Shown: in pieces, positions 47,005 through 56,266 of the stretch
How the letters are laid out: each line of letters starts with the position of its first letter
Numbering within the stretch: position 1 is the stretch's first letter
Source: Rossellomorea orangium
GTDB lineage: Bacteria; Bacillota; Bacilli; Bacillales; Bacillaceae_B
DNA length: 64,000 nucleotides
NCBI RefSeq assembly: GCF_019334305.1
Contig: NZ_JAHWGH010000012.1
Span: forward strand, 310,001 to 374,000
Reading direction: 5' to 3'
The notes under the pieces: generated by a model
What the model was told of the DNA's origin: nothing
What the model saw: the letters and a program-made list of their open reading frames with translations, nothing else
Database searches by the model: none
Made by a program: the position numbers and the translations under genes

Positions 47005-48318
47005 TTGTTGAATTATGAATCGGCAGTCGAATGGATACACTCAAGGCTGAGACTTGGAATCAAGCCGGGATTGATGCGGATGAATCACCTCTTGGAGGAA
47101 CTTGGGAATCCCCATCAAAAACAGAGAACGATCCACATCGGTGGAACGAACGGAAAAGGATCTACCGTCACCTACTTGAGAAATGTGTTACAAGATGCAG
47201 GATACACTGTTGGGACATTTACTTCTCCTTATTTCGAACGTTTCAACGAACGTATCAGCATCAATGGAAATCCTGTCAGTGACGATGATCTGACCTTACT
47301 TGTAGAAAAAATCAAGCCGGTCGCAGAAAGGATGGAGAATTCGGAATGGGGTCCTCCATCCGAATTCGAAGTCATTACAGCCATGAGCTTTTACTATTTT
47401 GCCGAAATGAAGCCCGTCGATCTGGTACTCTATGAGGTTGGCCTCGGGGGAAGGCTTGATTCAACGAATGTCATCACCCCTATGCTTTCAGTGATTACGA
47501 GTATCGGAATGGATCATATGCAGTTTCTTGGCAACCGGATAGAAGATATCGCTTATGAAAAAGCGGGTATCATTAAGAACAATGTGCCGGTTGTTTCGGG
47601 TGTGCATCAACCAGAAGCAAGAAAGGTATTAGAAGATAAGGCTGTAGAGGTGGGGAGTGAGCTCTTTCAGCTGAGTGAGGATTTCTCGGCAAAGCGTACG
47701 GCCCTTTTAGAGAAAGGGGAGAGGTTCGAGTACCAGTCGCCCCTTCTACATGATGTGTTCGAGATTTCAATGATCGGGAACCATCAAATCAATAATGCTG
47801 CTCTAGCCATCAAGGTAGTCGAGCTTCTCGAGAAAACGTGTGAGATGAAAATAGGTATCGAGAACATCAGGCATGGATTGAAAAAGGCCACTTGGCCGGG
47901 AAGAATGGAAGCTTTATCGGATACCCGTGACATTTATATTGATGGAGCCCACAATCCAGAAGGAGTGGCGGCCCTTGTAAAGACGATGAAAGAACGCTTC
48001 CTCCATAAGAAAGTAACCGTTCTCTTCTCGGCACTCCATGATAAAGAATTAAAACCGATGATCAATCATTTGGAAGATGCAGCGGATTCTATTGCATTTA
48101 CGACCTTTGACTTTCCGAGAGTGGCATCCGTTGAAGAGCTTTATTCCGTATCTTTACACCCGAATAAGGTAAAAGTGCATGATTGGAAAGCATACCTCAA
48201 AGATAAACTATCCATCATGCAGGATGATGAAGTACTGCTCATAACGGGGTCTCTCTACTTTTTATCTGAAGTAAAACCGTATTTACTTCCTTTATTGGAA
48301 AATTACAGAAAAAATTAA
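47005..48318 (+). CDS. folC: folylpolyglutamate synthase/dihydrofolate synthase
   Basis: Adds glutamate to dihydropteroate or tetrahydrofolate. It has 437 residues of the Mur-ligase type: P-loop HIGGTNGKGSTV, LYEVGLGGRLDSTN, and the C-terminal DGAHNPEG. The start is TTG 47005 or 47008 behind GGGAGTG. valS-folC is the B. subtilis order, where comC follows; here an accessory locus follows instead within the window. Confidence 0.96.
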   Translation: MLNYESAVEWIHSRLRLGIKPGLMRMNHLLEELGNPHQKQRTIHIGGTNGKGSTVTYLRNVLQDAGYTVGTFTSPYFERFNERISINGNPVSDDDLTLLVEKIKPVAERMENSEWGPPSEFEVITAMSFYYFAEMKPVDLVLYEVGLGGRLDSTNVITPMLSVITSIGMDHMQFLGNRIEDIAYEKAGIIKNNVPVVSGVHQPEARKVLEDKAVEVGSELFQLSEDFSAKRTALLEKGERFEYQSPLLHDVFEISMIGNHQINNAALAIKVVELLEKTCEMKIGIENIRHGLKKATWPGRMEALSDTRDIYIDGAHNPEGVAALVKTMKERFLHKKVTVLFSALHDKELKPMINHLEDAADSIAFTTFDFPRVASVEELYSVSLHPNKVKVHDWKAYLKDKLSIMQDDEVLLITGSLYFLSEVKPYLLPLLENYRKN

Positions 48319-48357
48319 GTGACTTTGTTTGGGTGCTTTGATAAAATATTCTTAAAC

Positions 48358-48397
48358 TTGTGACTATTTAACTAGTATAGTATGATCAGACTATACT
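48358..48397 (+). promoter_or_regulatory. promoter with inverted repeat before the diguanylate cyclase
   Basis: TTGTGA (48358-48363), 17-bp spacer, TATGAT (48381-48386). AGTATAGT (48374-48381) and ACTATACT (48390-48397) form a perfect inverted repeat with an 8-base gap that covers the -10, a good place for a repressor. Confidence 0.55.
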
Positions 48398-48425
48398 TAT
48401 TCAATGAAACCTATGGGGGATAGAT

Positions 48426-50138
48426 ATGACGTTACCTTTAAAGAAAAAGCTGTACTTGTTGCTGGCATGGCTTGCCGTTGTGCCGGCCGGCTTGTATTTT
48501 ACATATCAATACTATCCCCCTGAAAATATTGCAGGAAATGAGTTGGAGTTCATTACATTAGTGGCCTTTGCCACTTTCATTCCCCTCATGCCCATCGTTA
48601 TTAACGGTGCCACCATATTTTTCATCCAGTGGGTGACTCTTGTTGGTTTCATTAAATATGGACTATTTATTGAAATCGTCCTCATGCAATTTTCTATCAT
48701 CCCATTGCTCATAAGACTAAGGGTGACGAAGAACGACTGGCATAGAATCCCTTTGAATTCATTGATGTTTTTTCTCGTTTCATGCATCAGTGGATTAATT
48801 TACTTTATGCTTGGCGGGGAAATTGCTGAGAGGGATCTGGGGCAGCTGATTATTCCGATCCTTTGCTATCAGGTTGTATCCATTATGATCAATCAGATTC
48901 TGCTCCTTTTGTACCATCATTATGTGGCTAATAATGATGTGCGCTTTTACAGTAAGGACTTCATATGGGATTTTACTGCGAATATGATCATGTTCCCTTT
49001 GTCTCTATCACTCTATTATTTAACATTTGAGCTCGGAGCCATTGCATCATTGCTGATCGGCGTCCCCTTCGTCAGTCTATCCATCATCTTGAAGCTTTAT
49101 AATTCTTCAGAAAAGATCAATGAATACCTCCAGAAAGCCGGGGAAATCGGTCACCAGTTAACCGAGAGCCTGAAAGTCACAGAAGTACTTGATATTTTCA
49201 TCGAGAAGATCATCGAGACCCTTCCTGTAGAGTATGCGTACATCCTTGATTGCCATGAAGAAGAATTAGTGCTTCTCCGCCGTGTTGAAAATGGAGAAAT
49301 GAAATCCAATAATCTGCGCCCCCTTAAGAAAAACCAGGGAATCAGCGGTGTGGTATGGGAGACGGGGAAGTCCGTCCTTTACACGTCCCGGTCTGAGTGG
49401 ACCGATATTGCAGAAGGCTACATGCCTGAAGATGTAGAAAGTGTACTATGTGTGCCCATCGTCAGAAGCCAGAAAGTGAGGGGCATCCTTCTCCTCGCTT
49501 CTTCCAAAAAGAAGGCATATGAGAAATTCCAACTGATGATCGTCGATATCCTTTGCTCCTATTTCGGAGTGGCGATCGCCAATGCAAGGCACCACGAACG
49601 TACAAAGAAAAACAGTGAACGATGCGCCCTTACAGGCCTTTACAATTACCGTTACTTCGAAGACCTCCTATCCATGGAATATAACAATCTTGAGGCAGGA
49701 AAAAGAAAAAATCTCTCACTTATCATGCTTGACCTGGACCACTTCAAAGTGATCAATGATAACTACGGACACCAGAGTGGAAACGAAATCCTGATTGAAC
49801 TTGCCGACCGCTTGCGCACGCTGATCGATTCCAAAGGGACGGTGGCGAGATACGGAGGGGAAGAATTTGTGATCCTCCTTCCGAACACGGAAAGGGAAGA
49901 GGCACTCCAAATCGCAGAGTATGTCAGGAGCACGATTGCCAATCAGCCATTCACACTGCATGATAGTTTGGACGAGTCCAATAAGCAGATGATGGTAAGG
50001 ATTACGGCGAGTATTGGAGTATCGACTGCTCCGGAAGATGCAGACGATACATTGGCGTTGATTCGTCATGCGGACCGTGCGCTTTATACGGGTGCGAAGC
50101 AGGCAGGGCGGAATCGGGTGGCGCAGTATGTGAAGTGA
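48426..50138 (+). CDS. membrane GAF-GGDEF diguanylate cyclase
   Basis: A 570-residue sensor enzyme predicted to make cyclic di-GMP. Residues 1 to about 220 form six or more membrane helices. A GAF domain is at about 240-390 and a GGDEF domain at about 400-568. The active-site loop is intact (RYGGEEF, GGEEF at 477-481), with DLDHFKVINDNYGHQSGNEIL as the substrate region. The inhibitory RxxD site five residues before GGEEF is absent (DSKGTVARY instead), so product feedback may be lacking. It lies between folC and the type IV pilus genes, which suggests that it regulates them. The ATG follows GGGGGATAG. Confidence 0.9.
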   Translation: MTLPLKKKLYLLLAWLAVVPAGLYFTYQYYPPENIAGNELEFITLVAFATFIPLMPIVINGATIFFIQWVTLVGFIKYGLFIEIVLMQFSIIPLLIRLRVTKNDWHRIPLNSLMFFLVSCISGLIYFMLGGEIAERDLGQLIIPILCYQVVSIMINQILLLLYHHYVANNDVRFYSKDFIWDFTANMIMFPLSLSLYYLTFELGAIASLLIGVPFVSLSIILKLYNSSEKINEYLQKAGEIGHQLTESLKVTEVLDIFIEKIIETLPVEYAYILDCHEEELVLLRRVENGEMKSNNLRPLKKNQGISGVVWETGKSVLYTSRSEWTDIAEGYMPEDVESVLCVPIVRSQKVRGILLLASSKKKAYEKFQLMIVDILCSYFGVAIANARHHERTKKNSERCALTGLYNYRYFEDLLSMEYNNLEAGKRKNLSLIMLDLDHFKVINDNYGHQSGNEILIELADRLRTLIDSKGTVARYGGEEFVILLPNTEREEALQIAEYVRSTIANQPFTLHDSLDESNKQMMVRITASIGVSTAPEDADDTLALIRHADRALYTGAKQAGRNRVAQYVK

Positions 50139-50140
50139 TG

Positions 50141-50180
50141 GAGAGGATGTCTAATGAACAAAGAGGCATCCTTTCTTTAT
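50141..50180 (+). terminator. terminator after the diguanylate cyclase
   Basis: GAGAGGATGTC pairs with GGCATCCTTTC over 11 positions with two G-T pairs; the T run is short. Confidence 0.55.
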
Positions 50181-50231
50181 GAAAAAAGAATAGATCTTGA
50201 GTATTAAGTCCTATTAAAATAGTTTTGAGAT

Positions 50232-50240
50232 TGATATAAT
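50232..50240 (+). promoter_or_regulatory. extended -10 promoter of the VWA gene
   Basis: TGATATAAT at 50232-50240, an extended -10, with a weak -35. It rules out the upstream ATG at 50239 as start codon. Confidence 0.5.
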
Positions 50241-50274
50241 GAAAGTATTACAGGATGCCAAAAAGAGGGATATA

Positions 50275-53157
50275 ATGAGAATTCAACCAAAACTTCCGTT
50301 ACTAGTGTTCTTGATATTTGCATTCATTTTCCATTCAAGCAGTGCCTTTGCAAAGGGAAATGAAGACCTGAGAGTAGACTTTAATGCAACACCTTCACAA
50401 GAAGTAATTGTAAAACCTGTAGAAGGTAATGCAAAAGCGTCATTGGATTTCAATATTATCCCTTCAGGTGAAGTGAAAGAGACCAGCCGTCCACCGATTG
50501 ACGTCGTCTTTGTGTTTGATAAATCAGGTTCAATGAACAGTACGAATAATAAGCTGCAAAACGCAAAGAATGGTCTGACCAGCGCTGTCCAATTCTTTGA
50601 AAAGAATAAACAAAGAAATGACCGTTTTTCCCTCATTACCTTTTCTTCTGATGTTGAAACGATTGTTCCATTAAGCAATGACCTCGATGCCATCAAAACT
50701 TCTATGTTACATACCACCGCTAATGGAGGCACAAATTATACAGATCCTTTGCGTGCCGCGAAAAATATGCTGAAAAACTCTCCTAATGAAAAATATATTG
50801 TGTTTTTAACGGACGGACAGCCCATGATAGCTACAGCAATTGAGAAAGTTAAAAAAGAAGTATGTACAAGATACTGGTTGGTATTTTGCAGTGAAACAGG
50901 AGTGGTTGAAAGTGATGAACAAGTAGTCTATGATTATCAAAATCGTTACAGTTACAACAAGTGGCTTCATAAAATATATTCAACGGATAATAGTAAGCTG
51001 AAATCATTATTTATTCCTTCTGCTTTTTCAATGGACGGTACCTCTTTTAATCCCGGGTGGTACAATCCAGGAGATCTAGAAACGAACAGTCAACAAATGC
51101 AGGCCTTAATTAAACAAAAAGGTCTTGAAGTCTCCAAAGAATTATATAACGCTAAAATCACCATGCACACCCTTGGATACGGGGAAGGGGACCTGGATGA
51201 CCGATACCTACAAATGCTTGCACAGCAAACTTCGGGTAGCTTCATAAAGGCAAGCGAGGGAAGTGTTTCGGATGCGTTTGAAAAATTGGCGAATAAATTA
51301 AACTCAGTCAAATTAGATGGGGAAGTCGTCGTGCCATTGCCGGCAAACGTAACGGTTGACCGAAATCAGTATAAAGTGGTCAATAACTTTGTGTATTTGC
51401 CGTTTTCCACCGTTTATGAAGTGGGGCAAGGAGCACCGTCACCTATTACAGTGTCATTACCGGTAGAATTTACGACAAAGGGTACCTACACATTTAATAA
51501 CTTGAAAATACAATACAAATCAGCAGAAGAGACAGCCTGGAGATATACAAACACCCAATCCGTGACGATCCAGGTGAAGGACGATGCACCTGCATCCGTT
51601 ACAGGAAAACTTGAACTGAATAAGAATAAGCAGGAATTATTCAATTTAATTATTGAGCAAGGAGAAGATACAAACTCTTTTACAGGAAAATATCAGTTGG
51701 AATTTGGAGGTCTGGAAAATCCAAATGCTAAGGGAAATGTAACAGACATCATTATTTACCAGCCGCTACCTGAAGGGGTGGATATTGCGGATAACACCAA
51801 TGTTTCAATAGAGAGCGTTGATGGTCAACGAACGGCAGTCATGAAATTAACTCAAAAGGTTGGCTTTGATAAAGGGAAATTCTCGCAACCTACCCTTTCG
51901 GCGAATATGAAGATGAAGGCAGTGTGGGCCATCAACAATGTGAAAATGCCTCAGCCAAGGGTTTCTTATATCGATTCCAGATTTGGTACAAAAGTGATCA
52001 GTAATTTGACTCCTGACCAAAGTGAACTAAGTGCAAAAGTAAGGACCAGGAAGTATTACAGTCAAAAAGAGTATGCGTATGACGGATATTCTAATGGAGT
52101 GATCAAAAAAGTAAGGGTTTCGGGGCAGGGGGAAACGACTCTCGCAGTTCTAGAAGCTGGAGGAAGTAGCCGTTATCCGAATAAAGCCGTAAAGGAATTA
52201 GTTGCAGGTACTACCTGGCTATCGATCACCTATAAAGATGGATCCACTTCTGAGTTATCATTTATTCCGGATTTGACTGTAAAAGATACTGTCACTAAGA
52301 ATACGTTGGAGGATGGAGCTTCCATTTCGAACGAGGCAGAATTCAGCTTATCAAACGGTGTGCCAGGTCAAGATGTGACATATCAATACCGTATTCTGAA
52401 TGAGGATGAACCAATTGATGGATGGAAGAGCATTAACGTGGAAGAGTGGAAGACGCTCGATATGTTCGGCAAGAATGAAGTCCAGGTGAAAGCAAGCGGC
52501 GGGTTTGCACTCGATGACTACATCATCGGGAAATCCGTCTGGATCGAAGGGGACGACTTAATACGTGTGCCTTCTATTATTGAATTATATGTAGGCGAAA
52601 CGAAGACATTTGATATCGACGTGTTTCCATTTGGAAAGCCAAATAATAACTATCGTGTCAGTGTAACCCCTGGTGACGATTTACTCTTAAACTCGGTGTA
52701 TACACAAACCATTTCTTCCAAGGAGAATAAAATCACCGGAATATCTCCCGGAATCGATGTGGTTAAAGTAGAGACCAAAAATGGAAAGTACAAAAAATAT
52801 ATCCAGGTCATCGTAAAATCCAGGGTAGTAAAGCTCGAAAGTATGGATTTTGATCAATCCAAGTATACGTTGCTTCTTGAGGGAGACGACTTTGACATTG
52901 TTTCAAATTTAATCTTCAATCCTACCAATGCGACAAACCAAAACATCAAGAGTGTAACAGATACAGGAAATGGTGTCGTCGATATCGTAAAAGAAGACGG
53001 ACAATGGAAAGTGATCCCCGAGAAAAGTGGAGTGACAACCATCACTGTGACATCAGACGAAAACCCGGATATTAAAGCCAGGGCGATTTTCGAAGTTGTT
53101 TCAGAAGAAGACGAAGATCCTGATACGGAAGACGGCAGCATTGATGGCAGATGGTAA
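50275..53157 (+). CDS. secreted von Willebrand factor A domain protein, putative pilus-tip adhesin
   Basis: A 960-residue exported protein. The signal peptide ends at about SSAFA (residue 26). The VWA domain spans about 74-360. Its metal-ion-dependent adhesion site looks complete: FDKSGS (Asp82, Ser84, Ser86), Thr153 or Thr156 in GGTNYTDP and Asp180 in LTDGQP. An insert with two Cys (EVCTRYWLVFCSE) may hold a disulphide. The rest is beta-rich with Ig-like segments, the last being of BIG2 type (ITGISPGIDVVKVETKNG). There is no sorting signal or C-terminal membrane helix, so attachment must be by another partner. It is convergent with three pilin-like genes. Pseudomonas PilY1 is also a VWA protein beside such genes, so I infer a tip adhesin. 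The start is ATG 50275 behind AAGAGGG. Confidence 0.75.
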   Translation: MRIQPKLPLLVFLIFAFIFHSSSAFAKGNEDLRVDFNATPSQEVIVKPVEGNAKASLDFNIIPSGEVKETSRPPIDVVFVFDKSGSMNSTNNKLQNAKNGLTSAVQFFEKNKQRNDRFSLITFSSDVETIVPLSNDLDAIKTSMLHTTANGGTNYTDPLRAAKNMLKNSPNEKYIVFLTDGQPMIATAIEKVKKEVCTRYWLVFCSETGVVESDEQVVYDYQNRYSYNKWLHKIYSTDNSKLKSLFIPSAFSMDGTSFNPGWYNPGDLETNSQQMQALIKQKGLEVSKELYNAKITMHTLGYGEGDLDDRYLQMLAQQTSGSFIKASEGSVSDAFEKLANKLNSVKLDGEVVVPLPANVTVDRNQYKVVNNFVYLPFSTVYEVGQGAPSPITVSLPVEFTTKGTYTFNNLKIQYKSAEETAWRYTNTQSVTIQVKDDAPASVTGKLELNKNKQELFNLIIEQGEDTNSFTGKYQLEFGGLENPNAKGNVTDIIIYQPLPEGVDIADNTNVSIESVDGQRTAVMKLTQKVGFDKGKFSQPTLSANMKMKAVWAINNVKMPQPRVSYIDSRFGTKVISNLTPDQSELSAKVRTRKYYSQKEYAYDGYSNGVIKKVRVSGQGETTLAVLEAGGSSRYPNKAVKELVAGTTWLSITYKDGSTSELSFIPDLTVKDTVTKNTLEDGASISNEAEFSLSNGVPGQDVTYQYRILNEDEPIDGWKSINVEEWKTLDMFGKNEVQVKASGGFALDDYIIGKSVWIEGDDLIRVPSIIELYVGETKTFDIDVFPFGKPNNNYRVSVTPGDDLLLNSVYTQTISSKENKITGISPGIDVVKVETKNGKYKKYIQVIVKSRVVKLESMDFDQSKYTLLLEGDDFDIVSNLIFNPTNATNQNIKSVTDTGNGVVDIVKEDGQWKVIPEKSGVTTITVTSDENPDIKARAIFEVVSEEDEDPDTEDGSIDGRW

Positions 53158-53160
53158 AGG

Positions 53161-53198
53161 AAAAGCGAGTCCATGAGAAATCATGGGCTCGCTTTTTT
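53161..53198. terminator. bidirectional terminator with GAAA tetraloop
   Basis: 16-bp stem (53161-53176 with 53181-53196, one G-T), loop GAAA, A4 on one side and T6 on the other, between the convergent VWA and PilX-like genes. Confidence 0.88.
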
Positions 53199-55077
53199 AC
53201 TGGACGATGATTTCGTCACTTATGAGTGAGAGGGATTCTACCCTTGGCAAAGCCTCCAACTTTGAGAGAAGAACATCCCGATTATAATGGACGATAAATC
53301 GGGATAGCTTTTCTTCCTGATTTGAAAAAAGGTCAGTTTCAATTCGATCCATATCATCGACTTTTCCGCGAACGGCATTTATAGTCAGATTCCCTTTAGA
53401 AAAAACGCCGCCGTTCACATAGAAAAGAGAACCGACTCCATATAATGTTGCGTCACTATCCGTATATAAGAAGGCTTGTAATGGTTTAATGTTTTCAGAT
53501 GGATCTGGTAATAGGTCGGTCTCTTTCTTTTCATTTTCATCAGTATAATATTGAAATTCATTCATCCTCGTGACCAACAGTTCTCCTTTAGAAAGTAAAA
53601 TCAGCTGTCCGGAAGTATCTGAGCCTAAAGGATTTTTTATACCTGTGATGTTCAAGTTCGAGATGCTGGTCTTTCCCTTGGCATAGATGACAGAATCAAA
53701 TGCCATTTCATCATCTTCTTCACCTTGATCATTTGCGTCTCCTTGAATGGTTAAGTTCTTCCCTGAAAAAACGTTGCCTTCAATCCTTGAGGTAGAGTTC
53801 TGGGATTGAATCGTCATATTATCGAAACTGACAATATTCTCTTTCAGGCTGATGGGAGCATTCGCTTCAATGGACACTTTACCGGCTGCGACAATGTTTC
53901 CGATCGACATGTCCCCTGAGACATTTGAAATGGTTACATTTCCTGTAGAGATGATATTTCCGATATTCATCGCTGAATCTGCCAGAATGTTAACATCACC
54001 GTTGACGATGAGGTCAACTCCGCTATGAACGAGATTCTTTACGGTGATACTCCTATCGGCTTTTACTATACCTTGTACATTGGGATCCAATATGCCTTTC
54101 AACAGCGGCAGGAAGAGAGAACCGTCTGTTAGAAAGTTACGGGTGATCGTATTTCGTAAATTTACCTGAGTCAAGTTGTTATTGAGTGAAAGATCCAGGG
54201 AATTTAATACTTTTCCAACTTCATCATTGTACGTCTGGTCAAATGAAATGTCGGTAAATTGACTGTCCTGCTTTATGTTAGGTGCTGAGACGTGCGGGTA
54301 AAACTGATTTGTATCCACTAGGGATTTCATTTGCGCATAATTGTCTTTGTCATAGCTGGTATAAATATCCCCGATGATGGATGGGAAAGGTGCAGCCACT
54401 TTTTTATCCTTATGATTGGACAACTGATAATTGGCATCCTCTCTGATGTCTAGTGATTGAGCATATACATTGCCTACAAGATGAGGTGATCCGTTTAATT
54501 CCAGTAGTTCCCTGGCTCCCAGTGTGTATTTCAGGAAACTTGGGATAGGAGATAGGATAATACGCTTACGGACAATCTTTTCAACTTTTCCTTCCTCTGC
54601 ATCAGGGTTTTTTGTGTTGACGATAATCTCATAAACCCTTGTAAGGTTTGTATTGAGAAATTCCAAACCGAACGTGTGATACTGAAGATTATTTGCCCTC
54701 TCGCATTGGTCTCCCAGTAAATTAGACGCTCTATCACCGCTTACATCTACGATTGTAATACATTTGATAGAATCAGAAGATTGATAGGATGGGATGATGT
54801 CTGTTCTTATGAAGTCAGTCACTTTCGTATTGATATTACCTGTCGTCAATCCATCAATATCCAAAGGTTTCGTTGGTTGCAGCTGAGAGATAAGTTTCGC
54901 AGAAATTTCCTCAACTGCTTTTATTCCCTCGTATGTAATATCAATATCCGTTTCCCTTACTTCCGTTCGGTTGGCACCTCCTATTGTAGAGCTCATGATG
55001 GCCATTCCGATCGTTACCATGACCAGGGAGGTGATTAAAACGGTCAACAGGGCATTTCCTCTTTGATTCATAAACAT
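53197..55077 (-). CDS. PilX/GspK-like minor pilin with beta-solenoid passenger
   Basis: A 626-residue protein. The N-terminus MNQRGNALLTVLITSLVMVTIGMAIM (in part) has a class III-like RG cleavage site and a long hydrophobic helix, but Thr instead of Glu at +5, as in GspK and PilX proteins that sit at the tip. Residues to about 200 are mixed alpha-beta. From about 330 to 480 there are repeated rungs such as GDVNILADS, GNVTISNVS, GKVSIEANA, DNMTIQSQN and KNLTIQGDA, which suggest a right-handed beta-solenoid. Last of three minus-strand pilin-like genes. The start is ATG 55077 behind GGGAGGAAATC. I infer a tip pilin bearing a large surface domain. Confidence 0.7.
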   Translation of the reverse strand: MFMNQRGNALLTVLITSLVMVTIGMAIMSSTIGGANRTEVRETDIDITYEGIKAVEEISAKLISQLQPTKPLDIDGLTTGNINTKVTDFIRTDIIPSYQSSDSIKCITIVDVSGDRASNLLGDQCERANNLQYHTFGLEFLNTNLTRVYEIIVNTKNPDAEEGKVEKIVRKRIILSPIPSFLKYTLGARELLELNGSPHLVGNVYAQSLDIREDANYQLSNHKDKKVAAPFPSIIGDIYTSYDKDNYAQMKSLVDTNQFYPHVSAPNIKQDSQFTDISFDQTYNDEVGKVLNSLDLSLNNNLTQVNLRNTITRNFLTDGSLFLPLLKGILDPNVQGIVKADRSITVKNLVHSGVDLIVNGDVNILADSAMNIGNIISTGNVTISNVSGDMSIGNIVAAGKVSIEANAPISLKENIVSFDNMTIQSQNSTSRIEGNVFSGKNLTIQGDANDQGEEDDEMAFDSVIYAKGKTSISNLNITGIKNPLGSDTSGQLILLSKGELLVTRMNEFQYYTDENEKKETDLLPDPSENIKPLQAFLYTDSDATLYGVGSLFYVNGGVFSKGNLTINAVRGKVDDMDRIETDLFSNQEEKLSRFIVHYNRDVLLSKLEALPRVESLSLISDEIIVQ

Positions 55078-55092
55078 GTGATTTCCTCCCTT

Positions 55093-55680
55093 CTAAAAGC
55101 CGAAGCTGCTTTCTAATTGTAGTGTTTTATGAAAACGGGTATCGCTTACGTTGTAGGTTAATTGAATGATGGCATTTTCACAGGGATCGGATGAGCAGCT
55201 GGTAAAAACCTTTGAACCGGTAAAATCGGATGGAGTAGCAAGGATTTCCCCGTTGAAGCTCCATTGCTCTTTTCCGTCAACTTGAACAAGCTCGAGTGTC
55301 TGTTGATCATTTATGACTTCTGCATTTTCTACTTCATAGAAAGATTTGTCAGAGTAGGGAGTCACGTTTTTTTCACTGTCATTCACAAATGTAATGCAGC
55401 TTTCATTGGAGGATGAACATTCTTCTATTCTGTCGAAAGGATAGGAATAGAGATTCTTCATCACCATGGCTGAGACATAATCTGCATCCTCCCGTAATTG
55501 GGCATCGATTGAAACTTTTTCGTAGACTTTATAACCCGTTATGAAAGCTCCATATGTAACAGGGAGAAGAATGGCCGATATAGTAAGTGTAACCAACAAT
55601 TCAATCAGGGTGACACCCCTGTTATCGGATATCTTCGCTTTTGACTTTGCCATCCAATGTCGTACTGTATTCATGATCAT
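55093..55680 (-). CDS. PilW/GspJ-like minor pilin
   Basis: A 195-residue prepilin-like protein. The leader ends SDNRG, followed by VTLIELLVTLTISAILLP with Glu at +5, the full class III signal. The globular part has two Cys pairs (EECSSSNESC and TSCSSDPC), which may form disulphides outside the cell. It starts at ATG 55680 behind GAGGTGG and overlaps the preceding gene by 59 bases. Size and order point to the PilW/GspJ position of the tip complex. Confidence 0.75.
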   Translation of the reverse strand: MIMNTVRHWMAKSKAKISDNRGVTLIELLVTLTISAILLPVTYGAFITGYKVYEKVSIDAQLREDADYVSAMVMKNLYSYPFDRIEECSSSNESCITFVNDSEKNVTPYSDKSFYEVENAEVINDQQTLELVQVDGKEQWSFNGEILATPSDFTGSKVFTSCSSDPCENAIIQLTYNVSDTRFHKTLQLESSFGF

Positions 55681-56152
55681 CTATGGTCCACCTCACTTTG
55701 ACTGTTATTGGAATGTAGGAATTTAATTCTTCAGATGATGACACTTCTTCTGAAGAAATGGAGGCTTCATATTCCAGTCCGTTGACGGTAATGTTTTTTT
55801 TCTGGGGGCATGCCTGACTGATTTCTGATTCAGCGGCAGAGTTAGAGAAAGTAAGATAGCTATCATTACAGATAAATAATGCAAGAAAATCATCTTCGGG
55901 GGGATGCTGGCCGGTGTTCACTTCGTTAAAAAAATTTCTGATCTCCAGAAAATCCTGTTTCTCCATGAACATGAGAACATTTCTCGCAACGTTGACTCCC
56001 ACAGTCTTCTTTTGATTACTATTTGTATATGTACTCGATTGAAGAAAGAAGTTCATGAAGCTTAAAAGGACAATTCCGAGAATCGTTATGGATACCAAAA
56101 GTTCTATCAAAGTTAAGCCTCTATTATTTTTTAATATTTTTATCAGTTTCAC
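55622..56152 (-). CDS. PilV/GspI-like minor pilin
   Basis: About 176 residues. A short basic leader ends NNRG, followed by LTLIELLVSITILGIVLLSF with Glu at +5. The rest is a small soluble domain with two Cys (FICND and ACPQKK). GTG 56152 is preferred as start, behind AGGTG; a TTG at 56170 gives six more residues. First gene of the minus-strand pilin-like operon; it is divergent from the pilB operon with about 100 bases between. Confidence 0.75.
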   Translation of the reverse strand: MKLIKILKNNRGLTLIELLVSITILGIVLLSFMNFFLQSSTYTNSNQKKTVGVNVARNVLMFMEKQDFLEIRNFFNEVNTGQHPPEDDFLALFICNDSYLTFSNSAAESEISQACPQKKNITVNGLEYEASISSEEVSSSEELNSYIPITVKVRWTIDDHEYSTTLDGKVKSEDIR

Positions 56153-56266
56153 CCCAACACCTGCTTTCAAAATACCTGACTTTATTATACAATATCTAGT
56201 AGTCGAAACTTGTTAAAAAAAGTCTGATTTATAAGAAATATATCACAGGAAGGAGTTGAATATAAG

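Noticed and set aside
50239-50274. Upstream ATG for the VWA protein
   Set aside because: It overlaps the promoter -10 and would place charged residues before the signal peptide.
50141-50274. c-di-GMP riboswitch before the VWA gene, or before the pilin at 63561-63670
   Set aside because: I looked for the conserved GEMM core and did not find it in either place; regulation, if any, would be through PilB.
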